Of a DNA stretch of 64,000 bases, positions 1 through 13,184 are shown in pieces (within the stretch, counting starts at the first letter, position 1; every line of letters starts with the position of its first letter). The position numbers were made by a program, and so were the translations under genes. This DNA is from Chromobotia macracanthus. Its lineage: Eukaryota > Chordata > Actinopteri > Cypriniformes > Botiidae. The DNA lies in NCBI GenBank assembly GCA_036877525.1, contig JAZGTH010000009.1, positions 2,501-66,500 on the forward strand. Direction: 5' to 3'. The notes under the pieces were generated by a model, which made no database searches, had not been told where the DNA came from, and saw nothing but the letters and a program-made list of their open reading frames with translations.

Positions 1-130
1 GGGATGATGGGGGGGGGCTTCGGGGGCTTCTGGGGCTCGGCGCTTGGGCCTCATTTGGGTGCGGGGCGGCCAGTGGTGAGAAGGCCCGTGCATAACCGGG
101 CCCTGTCCCTTTGGGGACTGGGCTCTGGAT
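1..130. other. GC-rich segment of unknown nature
   Basis: About 130 bases of very G-rich sequence, in sharp contrast to the AT-rich DNA that follows. It can be read as a short + strand ORF rich in Gly, but there is no recognisable domain or upstream context, so I do not call a gene. It may be the edge of a repeat or of a CpG-rich element that continues to the left. Confidence 0.3.
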
Positions 131-229
131 TTACATACCTAAGTCACAATATACACTTAAAACTAAAATTCTATCCTACAATGCATTAAAGCACCAATTT
201 TAATGTGAAGATTAAACTAAGGATGTTTT

Positions 230-2940
230 AACTTGTGTAATAATTGAACTAAGGATAATGTTAAAGTTCACTTACAAATGCACAATTAACGGCAAGAAAA
301 GTCTGCAGTAATCATGGTGTGGCACACAAGGGTCAACAGTGATCCTTATAGCACAGGCATGCAGGTAACTGCTGTCAGGATCTGCAGCAGTCTCTACAAA
401 ACCTCACAATAGAGACAGGGAAACAAAGAAAATGTTAGCATGAAGATGAATTGCATATGCTTGGCTAAAAGATAAGCCTCTAAGAAATTGTTGCACTTGG
501 AGGGTAGCATGTAATGAAGTGTTCACAATATGAAATTAGAAGGTTGTAGCATGTAAAGCAGGCAGAACTGGGGCTAAACCACAGTTGTACCTACCCATCA
601 AATGGCACGTAAACGTGGATTCTGAACCTTTTGGACAAGCCAGTTAGAAAATGACACAGCTGAGATTGACTGCTACACTGTTACTGTCTTTTCTGTCTAT
701 CAAGTTTAAATGGAGACAAGTAGTTCTCAATGTAAACAAGAAGAAATTTCAGAGAAGTCAAATAACTGAAACACTATAACCAACCAACACAGATGTTAAG
801 GAATTATTCCAACCCTACTACAGCCCAGAGGATTACCTGGATCTGCAGTGATAGGGCTGGGATCAGCACTCTTACAGGAAGGTTATCCTGTAGATTAGGG
901 AACAAGCATACAGCAGAGTGGCTGGAGTATATAGGGTTAGGGAGTTTCAGGTTTGAGATTCAGAAACGTAGTAAACATGAAGTTCAATATAATTAAACGC
1001 TTAAGGCTGCATAAGAAGGATGACCATCTTCCAGGATGACCTTTTCTAATACACATTTACGGACCCTACTGTGCTATTGAAGCATATACAGAATGAAAGA
1101 CAGTTAACACTACAGGCATTTCGGATAATATACTATATAAAATCCAGATGAAAATACCACATGAACTCCAAAACAATCACAGGCTGGTAATGTGAACAAC
1201 AGGTGGTATAGCAAAAGGCAACCTGAAGGAAGAGCAAAAGAACTTTTTTGGAATAGAAACTAAATTTACAAACATTAGTCAGTTACTTAACACAGAATGT
1301 GTTATAGAACTGAGTTTCTAAAGCTGCTAAAGATATTTGAAAATGAACCAAACAATAACCCTACTAATAAGTCTGTCTGCCAGGATAAACGTTCGTCTCT
1401 GTAAACCATCGTTACAGACCTGTAAATTAACTTGTACTTACCAGAAGGATCTACAAATTATCTATGAATCTGAAATTGAGACAATTACCATGCTTTAGTA
1501 ATGACAGCTGCAAAAATTCACTATTTAGAATGATTTTCCCTAGAGCTACAGGGAACACCAACTTGCCAATAGAACACTAAAAAGACAGCCACAAAAAAAA
1601 AAGGCAGACATGTACATCAAGTTATACTTACCAGACCTGTACATTAAATATATGTGCCAAAATGTGCTGTGATAAGTAGAATCAGAATAGACCCTTACCA
1701 TGCTTCAGCACTCACCCATTTAAGCAGTAAATTCACTTGCAGAAAATTCACTTGGAAATGTTTCTAACACTTTAGAAGGAACGCCACAAATGGCAAACTA
1801 AAGACAACCACAAAAAGCACCACTGACCTGCATGTTCCAATCCACTTAGTGCGCTATGGAAGGACCTGTAAAACTCACAAATGTAGTCCTTCACTGCTTA
1901 TTTCAGAGGACTGCAAAAACTCCAGATGAACACAAGGACAAAACACTTAGATCTGAAAGTGAAGAAATCAGGAAAAACAAAATGAACCACAACCCATTAT
2001 ACAGGTGACAGAGGAACTGTGCGCAATATGGTGTCATGTATTACAAGACAAACTGTAATGCTGTTAAAGCTGCCCGATCTTTCAAAGCAAAACAAACTTA
2101 AAGATCAAGGTACTTTAAAATGAAATGCAATAAACCAGCTTAAAACAAAGCAGCTGGAGACAGTCATGAAAGGAAAAGGAGCTTAACGCAATAACTCTAA
2201 AGTTAAGAGCTGGCCATGTCTGTTAGGATTTACATTCATATTAGATACATCTTTAATGATTTTTAGTATTTTTTTTAAAAAAACAAGTGCCCATCCATAC
2301 TTACAACAAGGTTGATTAAACCTTTCAACATTGATTAAATCTGAGAATTACATTCGGGTGTGGCTTCTGTACCATAAGTGAACCAAATAGACGCAGGACC
2401 ATTAAATTCTTGAACATTAACATCTCCATAGTAGTCACACTAAGAGCTTGATTAAAAGTTACCTAATTAAACCATCCATGAACTACATTCTGTACAACGA
2501 TTTAGACAGGAACAGTGTTGTAACGCCAGTAAACAACATCTAGGTGTTGTTAAATGGTGTTTGTACTTAATTGTTTAGGTTAGGCAGTAAGAACCCACTG
2601 TTGTGATTACTCCACGTGTCACCTTATGGAGTTCTGCAGGGGAAAAATCAGTTAGCATAACAAACTGATAAGTCATCCACCAAGATTATAGCCATTAATC
2701 ACTCAGAAGAGGAGGTCTGCGGAACATCCAGAACGAACACAACTCTGATGCATATCATGTAAACAAATTACCTTGCTTTCGTCTATCATGTATCGTAACC
2801 GTGACCGTTTCAATTATGAAAATACCAGAAGAGACCGCCTGCATAAACGTCCCTCTCAGCGTTAAAATTAACATGCAAACAGCTTGTGTTTTCTGTCGGC
2901 AAACGACATTCAACATTGCATTCAAATACTTGGCCAAAGG
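230..2940 (-). ncRNA. putative spliced non-coding transcript unit, possibly a snoRNA host gene
   Basis: Read on the minus strand, this stretch has a TATA box (2952-2961) and a first exon of about 170 nt ending at a donor near 2768. Further donor-like sites (plus-strand ACTTAC) lie near 268, 1437, 1628 and 2298, with polypyrimidine-AG acceptors near 1222 and 1955. No ORF of useful length runs through the exons. Two units beginning at 1434 and 1625 look like diverged tandem copies: both start with the same donor block and share an internal TTACCATGCTT block and an A-rich end. At 550-597 the minus strand folds into a stem of about 16 bp (GTAGGTACAACTGTGG with CCCCAGTTCTGCCTGC, two mismatches and two G-U pairs), followed by ACA three nt before a plausible 3' end, as in H/ACA snoRNAs. 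The stem and splice signals are seen in the sequence; the snoRNA-host reading is inference, and box H was not found. Confidence 0.35.
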
Positions 2941-2951
2941 ATGGAGCGTCT

Positions 2952-2961
2952 TTTATACTCG
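2952..2961 (-). promoter_or_regulatory. TATA box of the minus-strand transcript unit
   Basis: On the minus strand GTATAAAAG is followed about 25 nt later by a pyrimidine-rich CCTTTGG start region that could be a 5' terminal oligopyrimidine tract. This is the strongest promoter-like signal in the first 6 kb. Confidence 0.45.
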
Positions 2962-3099
2962 TCTAAAACCCCGCCAAAAGGAAAATGAGCTCGCCTCTTC
3001 CGCTTTATTAGCCTATCATTATTTGAGGTGACTTATCAAGTCAATTAGCTTTAAATATCACTTTGATGCGTCATTAAACGTAAACGTAAAAAATATAAA

Positions 3100-6050
3100 A
3101 TATATGGAAGAAAACTTTTTTAAATTAATTTAAATAAATTTGTTATTGTATTAGTCTTCATTACTCATTACTGTACTTCTATTCACTACTATTCATTGTC
3201 AAACAAACGTGCCTTATTTAAGAATGCTATGTCTTATACTATATGTTTGTTTTGCACAATGAACAGATTGGTTTCTCCCCGACAGCAAGAGAAATCACAA
3301 TAAAAACATGAACTTACAAGCGTCTGACCCTCACGTCATTGGCTCGCTGTAGCTCTCCTGCTTCAGTTCGCGTGAGGTTTGAGTGGAGAAAGATAAACGT
3401 TTTGTTTGTTCAGGATTCTTTATTGTCACTATACAAAGCACAGCCAAATTACAGCAGTCCTTACAGTGCCGACACATAACGTGATGCAAGCAAAGAAAAG
3501 AATAATAAATAAATAAAATAAACATCTAGATGAACAAATACAATTTTAGCAGAAAATACTTAAAACAGTACACACAAAATCAATACGGTCGAGGCAATAA
3601 GCAAGATGAAGTAATTCTTGAATTCGCTTTTTACAATGTTACATCGCTTCGAAGCAGCTTTACATATAATAAAAATAAAACACAGAACAAATGTCAGACA
3701 TGTTCAACACATTATTGCAAAGACTATATGAGTGAGATGTATATTAATAAAAACCAATTTGGCATACTAGGTTTATAGTAAGTTTATGAATAAAGGGATG
3801 GCTAAACCGATAAAACTACAAAATCATATTAAGCTTATGGGACGGGTATAAGGGATTTGCAATAGTACCATAAAATATACACAGCACACAAAAGTAAAAT
3901 ACATACATAAAATATATACAATACAATACCTGACAATTACAATAAAGGAAAATGAAAGAGAATTGGAGACAAAGAAATAACAAAGCAGAAAAAACTTTAG
4001 AACCGTAATTATATCATTTCGCTAGAAGAAATATTAACAATTTTCAAAACTCTAAGCTAAGTTAGATGTACATCACGCCAGCAGAGGGCTAACGGAAAAT
4101 GATTGCTTCTGCTTCCTCTTGTTGACTTTTTTTAAACTTCCTGTTTGGCTCTTATAAACTGCTGGCCTGATCCACAGAAACGTTCCCTTTTTTTACCCCG
4201 TTTTTTTTTTTTTTTTTATTTTGAATTAGGATAACCCCAATAAACTCCATATCCTTATTTATTAAGTACACTGTTTCAGAAAATGTATAAAAAGGAGAAA
4301 ATCAAAAATGAATTAGTGTGTTTAATTACGTTCGTGAATATATTGCACGAGTTTGTTACATTTCCCTACAACAAAGTTTAAATTACTTTTGTAAATTAGT
4401 TCACTTGGGTTAAAACAGGTTAACAACATTTAGGATTGCTGAAGTAACATTGTCTTGTCTCATATATTCATATTCTTAAAGCACATAAAATCACTTCTAA
4501 TAACACGCTCTTCTGGCAATGTACAACCTGCCTTTTCTGTAAAGAAGCTTTAAAATGATAAGTATTGTGAAAACACATTTTACAAATAAATATGAATTGA
4601 GTTGAACAAAATCAGCTCTGACGAAACTTCCGATCAAACACTATGCAGCAAGACAGTTACTGCAAATAAATGATGTTGTGCATGAGAAAGCGCAATTTCC
4701 ACAAGTCTGAACTAAATCCATTTCATCACTGAGGTGTTTAAATAGAATGATTATAGATTACATTTAGTAGCGTTCTCATAGCGACCAGTGGATGTCGCCA
4801 GCGTCTTGTGTTTCCAACAAAAATAAAAGCATTTTGATATTGAGCAGGGTTTTATGCGGTTCAGTTAAGTACAATTACTGAATTACAGTATTAGTATTTG
4901 CCTCCTAGGTAAATTAGGTGATTTACTCAGTTTATTAGAGGCATAATTTTGGGTTACGGTTAACATTATCAGAGGAGCACAAGTAGGCCTACTAATTTGT
5001 AAGAGACGTGATATGATAACATGATTGAAACATAGCGTAGCAGTCTTTAGTTAACCTTAAAACTGTTCAGCCCTTTTAAAACATATCTTAAACACATCTG
5101 TTCACGGACGCTTTCCCTTGATTATCCTATTTTATGTTGTTTTATTTTTATTTAACTTTGTTACTATCTACTGTCTACACTATACATATCTTCTGACCAT
5201 CTTGATACATTGTCCATAAATTATTGACACTGTATGCATATGCCAGTTTAGCATTATTATTAGAGCTATGAATACAACAGTCTAATATCACAGACAGTTA
5301 TCTAACATAATGTTGCTAATATTCTTCTTACGAAAGAATTACAATAATGCTACAAATTCTGTGTTTCAATAACACCATGTATTTCATAATTGTCCTGTTT
5401 ATAAAGATTATTATTATTTTCCTTATTTCTACAAAAAAGGTTCTTGTGTAAAAGTTTACTTCTGTAAAGTTGCTTTGTAACAATGCAAAATTTATAAAAA
5501 GCACCATAGAAACAGAAATTTAATTAAATATTGTATCTACTTTAAACGTATTTTTGTATGCACAAGAGCAATATCAACAATTTCAACAAAATATGTGCTT
5601 TAGAAGGAAATCTCTGTAGACATATAGTATTTTCAATCAAAGGTCCTATTTCCTATTTTGCTATAACAGTTCAACAAAATGCCACTGCTGCATACAAAAA
5701 AACATTGAAAGCGGAAGCATTTTTATTTTTTCTTACAACATTTTACAGTTTTACATTTTACCCTGTGGTGTAAAGTGTAAGTGACGTGCTGTGAGGAAGT
5801 TTAAACAGGGCCTTAGTAGGTCTGGTTTATTTTGCAGGCAATTAAACCCAAGTAATTTCCTTGTGACCAAGCATGAACCGACGAGTTCAAATTCTGCTCA
5901 CTCATCTCATTTATCAAACATCTGCTCGAAAATCTGTGGTTATATATATGGTGTGGTTATCATTGTTTAAGCATTTATTAAAAGACACACATGACACGTG
6001 TATTAAAGGCTATTTAATAGTGTAAAAGTGTAAGGTGTTATGGCAGTAAA
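3100..6050. other. AT-rich intergenic DNA with LINE-tail fragments
   Basis: No exon could be supported. It contains remnants of the LINE family seen complete around 54.8-57.3 kb: a minus-oriented fragment at 3627-3700 and plus-oriented 3' tails at about 4545-4605 and 5465-5505, recognised by 'AAGCTGCTTT'-like text followed by a run ending in ACAAATAAAT. The sequence at 3410-3480 reads, on the minus strand, as a repeat-like end finishing in AATAAAGAATCCTGAAC. Confidence 0.45.
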
Positions 6051-6089
6051 CTCCAAGTCCCACAGTGCATAGTTTTGGTTGCGCTAGTG

Positions 6090-6114
6090 TGACGTCACTG
6101 GAACTTACCGGAAG
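6090..6114 (+). promoter_or_regulatory. CRE and ETS sites upstream of ghitm
   Basis: A perfect palindromic CRE, TGACGTCA (6090-6097), is followed by an ETS/NRF-2 type CCGGAAG (6108-6114), 57 bp before the likely end of 5' UTR exon 1 (donor at 6172). This is a TATA-less arrangement typical of housekeeping and nuclear-encoded mitochondrial genes. The function is inferred from the motifs only. Confidence 0.5.
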
Positions 6115-6602
6115 ACGTTTAGTGTTGCGTCAGTAAACGCGCATGTTTAAGGTGAAACAAGCAACAAACTGGTGAGTTTGACGTAATATTATTTACTGTT
6201 TAGCTGGATAAATGCAGTGCTTGAAACATTAATCATAAATGTGAAAATTACTACGCTTCTCAGTATTGTCATCAGTGTTTCTTCCGTACAAACTGTTTGT
6301 AAAAGTAAATGCGCGATCCTGGCCTCAGGTTTATGTTATTTAAACTGTAATTATTGACAAGAGTTGAATATAATACTTTAATACTCTATAAATACTTTAC
6401 TGTTGTATTTATTTATTTATATATATATATATCTATATAATTGTATTTATTTTTTTGTTTGTTCGTCTCTGATCAACCGTGTTTGTTTGAAAACAGGTTT
6501 GAGAAGCCTTTAAGCAATATGCCCTCTGTGTTGCTGTTTATAATCAGTTTCGGTTGTTGTTGAAACGCTGCTGTGTTAGCAGATTTGATAAAGGTTACAG
6601 TG

Positions 6603-9600
6603 ATGTTCGTTTCACGGCTGTCATGCCTGCGCTCTGTCCCTCTGATGGGTCTGAGGTCTGTCCTCCATCAGGGTCCCAGCGGCCTGCGGAGCTCCGCCCT
6701 GATAAGACCCCAGCAGCAGGTACGAGACTTTCATCACGACAGATCCCAGAACTTCTGCTGCTGTAGACTGTATGTTTTATATTTTGTGTTGTTTGTAAGC
6801 AGGGTTATTCCACCAGAGCTAGGATGGGGTTACGTCGCAGCAAGACTTCCAAAGAACAGGTTCAGGACGCAGCGTTTAAACCTGCGACAGACACAGCCAT
6901 TAAAAGTCAGTCTTTTAACACTTGCTTTTATGCACTGTTGGCCTCATTCACTAACCATTTGTATGTGTGTATTTGTGTGTAAAATCAGTGTGTGCAGGTT
7001 TTTAAGTTGTATCATAAATTTCTATAATTTTACAGTAGTTAAATAGTTAGAACATATTAAACCACATACAATAAAACCACAGTGTCTGTGTGATCTCAGA
7101 ACATTTACATTCATTCATTTATCAGACGCCTGTTTCCAAAGCAGCTTACATAAAGAGAGAGCATTTAACATTTCGCTTTAAGAACAAAGATACAGTTTAC
7201 AAAGATACATTTACAAGTAGGAATAGTTCTGATCCTAGGGACATGATGAGCAGTAGAAGGGTGTTTTTTAAAATGATATTAAACAATGGAATACATTTGA
7301 ACATTATGGAGTAGTCAGGTATCTGCGAAACAGGTGTGTTTTTAGGTGTTTCTTGAAGGTTGTGATGGTCTCAGCAGATCGGGTGGAAGCTGACAGCTCA
7401 TTCCACCAGGAAGTATGACCCTAACAGAATATACGAATGTCTACAAGAGTGAACTAGTACCTAGTTGTAAGGGAACAATCAGGCGTTGCTCGGCTTTAGA
7501 ACATAATTGGCGGAAGGGGATGTATACCTGAAGGAGTGAGTTGAGGTAGAAGAGTGAAGTTCTAGTGACTGTCTTGAAGGCCAGGGTCAGAGATTTAAAT
7601 TTAATGCAGGATTACAAATTGAATAACAGAGTGACCCCACAAAATGCATCCAATCACATGAAATGTAGGTGTTGTTTATTTTAAAAGTTATTGTGTTATA
7701 AAAGTTGTCTGTTTTGTAACTGACACACTTGGCTTTACTCATAGCTTACAATAACACATAAGGTGTGTACTTAGAGAGAATTACCACATGCATCAGTTGT
7801 AAATCTGATAAAAAATGTTGCACTAGTTTTATTCCACAGGTGTAAGTACTCAACGTGTATTAACATTTATTAGGAAATTAGACCCACTGTGATTCTCTTT
7901 GCAGAAAATTGCCATGTTACTAAAGAATTTATAATACATTTCTAACTAAATATGAATGTGAAACAGTATGTGAGTGTCCCTCATTTACAGTTGACAACAT
8001 GGGCAGGATCTTCCTGGCTGGTGGTGCCGCAGTTGGATTGGGAGCTTTGTGTTATTATGGCCTTGGAATGTCCAATGAAATGGGAGCCATAGAGAAAGCA
8101 ATGTAAGACTCACCTTCCCCTTCAAGCCCCCTTTATAACTGCTCTGGGATCAGAGCTGGTATCAGTATGGCAGTAGATAAAACTCCTCATTAAATTGTTT
8201 CCTCTTGTGTCAGCAGAGTACACATTAATGGAAGTCTCCCCAGTTTTGATGGTTCTGTGCTTATCCTGTTGTCTTGTTTAGAAACACTCATGAACAATGA
8301 ATTACACTCTCAAAAAATGAATGTATTCTCTTTACTGTGTTTTTCAAAGTAACTGGTCTCAGACAGAACCACTGAAATGAAAATCACATTAACTAAATTC
8401 TAAATAGCTTCTTTTGTTCTTCATTTGTTGCTATGGATACATAACTAAAGAGTCCTTCACTATTTAAACTTTTCTTGACAGATTTGATTAGTTCCCCAGG
8501 TGATAAATGTGCTCTAGGAATTGTGGGTCTTGCCACCTTGCTGTATGAACATATTGGCTCTATACTGACGCACCCTCTCGAACAGTCTTGTTAAATAAAT
8601 CAGGAAAATCATGCATTTAATCTATTTGTTCCAGTGAAAATTCCAATCTTTTAATTTTAGGTTTCAGTAAGTATTTACTTTAAACCAACTGTTTTTTTTT
8701 AAATGGTTACTGTAATAGACATTAACCAAATGATGATCAACTGAAAATGAACAGTTTGTTTGACAAATGCTGTCACATGTTGTTTTAGAATAAACATCCG
8801 ATAGGATTATGGTGTGTACACATGAGGGAGCTATAGCTCTTAAAGCACTGTTGTCTTACTCTGTTAAGAAAGATCAAAACATGAAGCTTACCGCAGTGTG
8901 AATCCGTGACAGTCATACAGTCCAATGCAATCTGTACAAAACAACACTTGAAGTTTAGTAGCTGCAGGAGGATAAAGCAGTGCTGTATTCAGACAATCAC
9001 CCATGTCATCTTTTTGCAGGGATAAATTCCTTTGAATTTGTATAGTACTTTTAAAAATAGATTGTTTAAAAAATGATTTACAGAAAAATGTATGAAAACC
9101 CTGGTTAGCAGCAACTAAGGCAGTAAAACTGTATGATGTTTAAGTGATGGAGGCTACAAAACCATCAGACTCCTGACACTGTCCTTGAGCTGCTCATTTA
9201 AAGTATATGAAACAATCGCTTTACTTTGTTGGGTGACGCACAGAACATTTGTGATGGAGACTGTGAGTGTGTTTTGGTCTGCAGGATCTGGCCGCAGTAT
9301 GTGAAGGACAGAATCCACTCCACATACATGTACTTTGCAGGCAGTGTGGGACTGACGGCTCTTTCGGCTGTAGCAGTCAGCAGAACTCCTGCACTAATGG
9401 GGCTGATGATGAGAGGATCCTGGCTGGTACACAACACATTATTTGAATTGACTAACATCATCGGCTGCTCTTTATTCATTACATTTCATTTTTGTTTTTC
9501 AAATACCCACAGGCTATCGGTGCAACATTTGCAGCCATGATTGGTGCAGGAATGTTGGTGAGGTCAATCTCATATGAGCACAGTTCTGTACCAAAACACC

Positions 9601-10482
9601 TGGCCTGGGCTCTACATGCAGGTAAAGTGGTTTCGTCTTTAACCTTTGAGTGATTCAGTACTTGAACCCACTCCTGGAGGGCAATGTGGTCTGGTTTTGA
9701 GGGTCGTTGTTCTACAGTAATAGTTAAACAAACTCTTACTATCACAAATTCTGAGTGTGTTTCTCTGTTTTCAGGTGTGATGGGAGCAGTTGTTGCTCCA
9801 TTAACTCTGTTGGGCGGCCCACTAATGATTAGAGCAGCCTGGTACACGGCCGGCATTGTAGGCGGTTTGTCGACCGTGGCCATATGTGCACCCAGTGAGA
9901 AATTTCTGAACATGGGTGGCCCGCTTGCTGTGGGTTTTGGAGTAGTATTTGCATCTTCACTGGGTATGATGCACTTCCAGCACAGACATTTTGTGACTGT
10001 TTGGTGAATTACATCTTATACCACATCTTCACTCCACAGGGTCTATGTTCTTGCCCCCCACCTCTGCGTTTGGGGCTGGTCTGTATTCAGTGGCTGTTTA
10101 TGGAGGTTTGGTATTATTCAGCATGTTCCTGCTATATGACACACAGAAAGTCATCAAGCGTGCCGAAACTCACCCTGTTTATGGCGTTCAGAAATATGAC
10201 CCCATTAACGCGTAAGTGGTTTCTGTTGGTACACAGAGACAGAGTCTGTATTTTCTGCCACTACATATTATGGTCTAACTTTTGCATTCGTTATGTGTGT
10301 TGACATTCATGTTTATGTGCACTAAACATCCCTGCCCAGGACCTTAAACTCATGCATCATATGTTTTTTCTGTTATGTGATTATGCTTTTATAGATGTTT
10401 GGGAATTTACATGGACACTCTTAACATCTTTATGCGGCTGGTGATGATTCTAGCCAATGGTGGAGGAAACAGGAGGAAGTAA
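6603..10482 (+). CDS. ghitm: growth hormone-inducible transmembrane protein (TMBIM5), inner mitochondrial membrane
   Basis: Eight coding exons: 6603-6719, 6803-6905, 7991-8102, 9285-9426, 9513-9621, 9775-9963, 10040-10211 and 10395-10482. They join in frame to a 343-residue protein (human is 345). The N-terminus MFVSRLSCLRSVPLM is basic and hydrophobic, like a mitochondrial presequence. The Bax-inhibitor-1-like body has glycine-rich membrane segments (LAGGAAVGLGALCYYGLG, AGSVGLTALSAVAVSRTP, GVMGAVVAPLTLLGGP, AAWYTAGIVGGLSTVA) and ends in AGNRRK-like basic residues. The family acts in cristae organisation and in Ca2+/H+ exchange across the inner membrane. A non-coding first exon ends near 6171 and splices to 6497 or 6548. 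The 1.1-kb intron after exon 3 carries an L2-like LINE fragment. AATAAA lies at 10831. Identity is very secure because long stretches match the human protein as I remember it. Confidence 0.95.
7088..7620 (-). mobile_element. LINE 3' fragment (family with the 'cagacgc...tccaaagc' tail) in ghitm intron
   Basis: The left edge reads ACATTTACATTCATTCATTT..CAGACGCC..CCAAAGCAGCTTACA, the reverse complement of the tail on the LINE at 55337. The text that follows ('tttcttgaaggttgtgatggtctcagcagatc', 'cattccaccaggaagtatga') parallels the 3' coding region of that LINE, where a matching 'cattccaccagcatgg' occurs. The copy is diverged and has no long ORF. Confidence 0.6.
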
Positions 10483-10830
10483 CTGTCAGGAGGCATAGAA
10501 AATGAACTGACACTGAACTGTTCTGGTGGGAAACGCTGAGAAGAAAAAGTAGCTCAATAGATCTGTTTAGTCTGTTGATTTGTTTAAACACAGAAAAACG
10601 TGATTGCTTTCAGCTGAGCTGTATATCAAAGATATCAATTAAAGTAAAATGACAGAATTCATGTGTCAAATCTAATGAAAGGGAATGCAGATCAACCTAA
10701 ATCTCTACAGAATGGTTTTGTCTGCTTATTGTCCTGATAAGTGTTTAGCTCACAGCTGCTGAAGTCTGTTTGGAGGATCAACTTGTTAATGTGTGATACT
10801 TCCGTTTTGACACTTTCACATTTATGGTTG

Positions 10831-10836
10831 AATAAA
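10831..10836 (+). terminator. ghitm polyadenylation signal
   Basis: AATAAA 350 bp downstream of the stop codon at 10480-10482. An ATTAAA variant near 10639 is a weaker alternative. Confidence 0.6.
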
Positions 10837-11644
10837 CGTAAGATGCATCTGCTTTCTTTCCTAGATCTTCATTGAACACTTCATTACATTTGCATAATTA
10901 AAAAGCATTTGATGTAGACTGTAGTGCTGATTGTTTGGTTAAATGCATAGATATAGGTTTCCATTAACCAGATATTCAGCAATGCATTTCATAGTCATAT
11001 TTATTATAGTATTATTATACATTATATTATTATTAGAGTCATATTATTATAAAGCCCAAATACATGCAGCAGGCTGTTTTGTTCCATGCTTTGCTGTCAT
11101 GATGTTGTGCTGGTCCTTCTGCTGTTATAAGAGTATCAGAGGACAGAAGGACGTTTCATGTTGTATTTGTGGCTTGCCTAGCACCAGATGACAGTGAGAT
11201 TAGTGAATAATCCTTGTGTCCTCCATCTGTGGTCTGATGGTGATTAAACCCTGAAAACAGGCCATTGCCAGCTGATCACATCTGCCCTGTCTAAGGTGTG
11301 TCCTGCTTTAAAAACACAATCTACTGTAGTAAATTTATTCCACAGAAAATGTATTTTTCCATGTGAGGCCTTGAGTGTTTTTCAGCCTAAAATAAGAGTT
11401 AAGTAAGTGTCACTGCGCTGTGAGTTACTTGGATTCTTGTCATGAAAAATGTATTCTTTAGGTTAAAATAAATGACCATAAAATCAAACCTGTGACCTTA
11501 TTGTTAACTAACGCTGAAACTAAAACTGAGGCTAAATTAAATAAACAAACTAAAAGGCTAAACCAAAATGAAGTTGCTGAAAAGTAAACTAAAATTAATA
11601 TGAAAACAAAAAATAAAAAGGGTACTTCAAATAAAACAAAACTG

Positions 11645-12010
11645 AACCAGTATATAAATTCAAATTTATTTTTTACAGTATTGCATTATTTCAAAGCAGC
11701 TTTACATATAATGAAAAGAAAAACACAGAAGACAGGAACATTTTTAAATACTTACATTGAATACAGACTTAAACATTTAAACATTGTGTAATGAAAAGAA
11801 AATGGGAGAAAAGAGACAGTGAAATAGTATAGTCTTTAACATTAGCCAAGCTAAATGTCAGCAGTCTCCCAGTAAGCAAGCCACCAAGGCAACAGTGGCA
11901 ATGAACAAAACTCTAGTGATGACGAAGGTTTCCTTGGGGAGAAAAAAAACAGGCTGAGCCAGTAAGACCAGTTCTCCTCTGGCACATTAAAGCTGCAATC
12001 CGTAACTTGT
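11645..12010 (-). mobile_element. LINE 3' UTR fragment (family A), minus orientation
   Basis: The segment runs from the tail ('catttcaaagcagctttacata') to 'ccagttctcctctggcacattaaagctgcaatccgtaac'. It is the reverse complement of the 3' UTR at 57040-57340 (same 'gcagtctcccagtaag', 'tggc...cctc' and 'tgccag' blocks). A third copy of the same stretch is at about 27815-27920. It is non-coding and diverged. Confidence 0.6.
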
Positions 12011-13060
12011 TTGCTGTATTTAAAAAGAACTAACTCTATTTATACAGCATGTTGTTACTTGTAAACAATATATAATTAGATAAACAATATTGCTTGATGG
12101 AAAGAATTGTAATTAAAATTACTGTTACTGGCAATTTTTCCAAATCATCTTTGGAGTTTTTCTGATCTCATGGTTGTGTCATAATAAAGACTTTTTAAAA
12201 CTACACAATAAATTATAAAGCATTTATAATTTTCATTGAACACATGGTTTAAGCAGTAAAAAGCAATGAAAACACTGCCGTAACGTATTGTGTTCCTAAC
12301 CCTAATAAATAAGATGCCTTTTCTTCTTAGGCCCTTTGCCAAACCAACATTTGTGTTTAATCAACAACTTATTAAAACACTGAGCAATAAGTAACAGATC
12401 AAGCTAGATTATTCTTGTAGAAATCTAAAATGTTTTAGATGATTTAATAATTGTTTTGTCTATATTGGAAGTCAATTGCTCAGGTTCCTGGGGTTTAACT
12501 AGTCAAATGGAAAGGAACTGGAGTTCTTTAGTGTCTTTACATGATGGGTTAGGGTTTGTCCTTGCAAATGTCACATTTTATTACAGTATTTAAACACTAA
12601 TTGTGTATTTTGCATTCTCATAACTGTTCTGCATGCAGCAAAAAATGTGGCGTATCGCTAACGCAAAAACCCAGCACACGTCACATTCAGACCTTAAAAT
12701 AGGTCAATCACAGATGCTGATGCAAATATATAATTAAGAATTAAAAAATATAATAAAGGTTCCAGACATCTTCACTTTAAAATGACAAAAGTAACTGAGT
12801 TTGGAGCAAGTTTACATGACTTGCTTTTATTTCTACATAAAAGCAGGTAATATTGAGTCATTTTTGAATGCTTGTAGTTTGAGAACAAATATGTTATATA
12901 CCTAGTGTTCCTAAACTCTCATGTGCTTTGTATAGCCCTGACTATACACTTGATACTGTCCCTCAATTAGTTCTTAATTATTGTATTACATGATTGTAGG
13001 TTGTAGATTCAGCTGTGTTGTTCTGAGTCTGGGTTTGAGTCTGCAGTAGGTTGAGTCACA
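12010..13060. other. intergenic DNA between ghitm and cdhr1
   Basis: No exon or classifiable repeat was seen. It is AT-rich and leads into the cdhr1 promoter. No gene could be supported in 10860-11640 either. Confidence 0.4.
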
Positions 13061-13066
13061 GGATTA
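13061..13066 (+). promoter_or_regulatory. CRX/OTX-type site upstream of cdhr1
   Basis: GGATTA, the core bound by K50 homeodomains such as CRX and OTX, lies about 120 bp upstream of the cdhr1 start codon. This fits photoreceptor expression, but a 6-bp match is weak evidence by itself. Confidence 0.35.
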
Positions 13067-13184
13067 TTGACGCTGCATCTCTCTCCAGCTCAGACACATT
13101 CAAAGACGTCTTGAGATAAGGAGTGGCTCTCAGCATCGCTCGTCATATTATGTTTCATTAGTCCACTGACACTTCTCCTGAAGG

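Noticed and set aside
2755..2937. 60-codon minus-strand ORF in the first exon of the left transcript unit
   Set aside because: It has no ATG start (TTG), runs past the likely splice donor, and resembles no protein I know.
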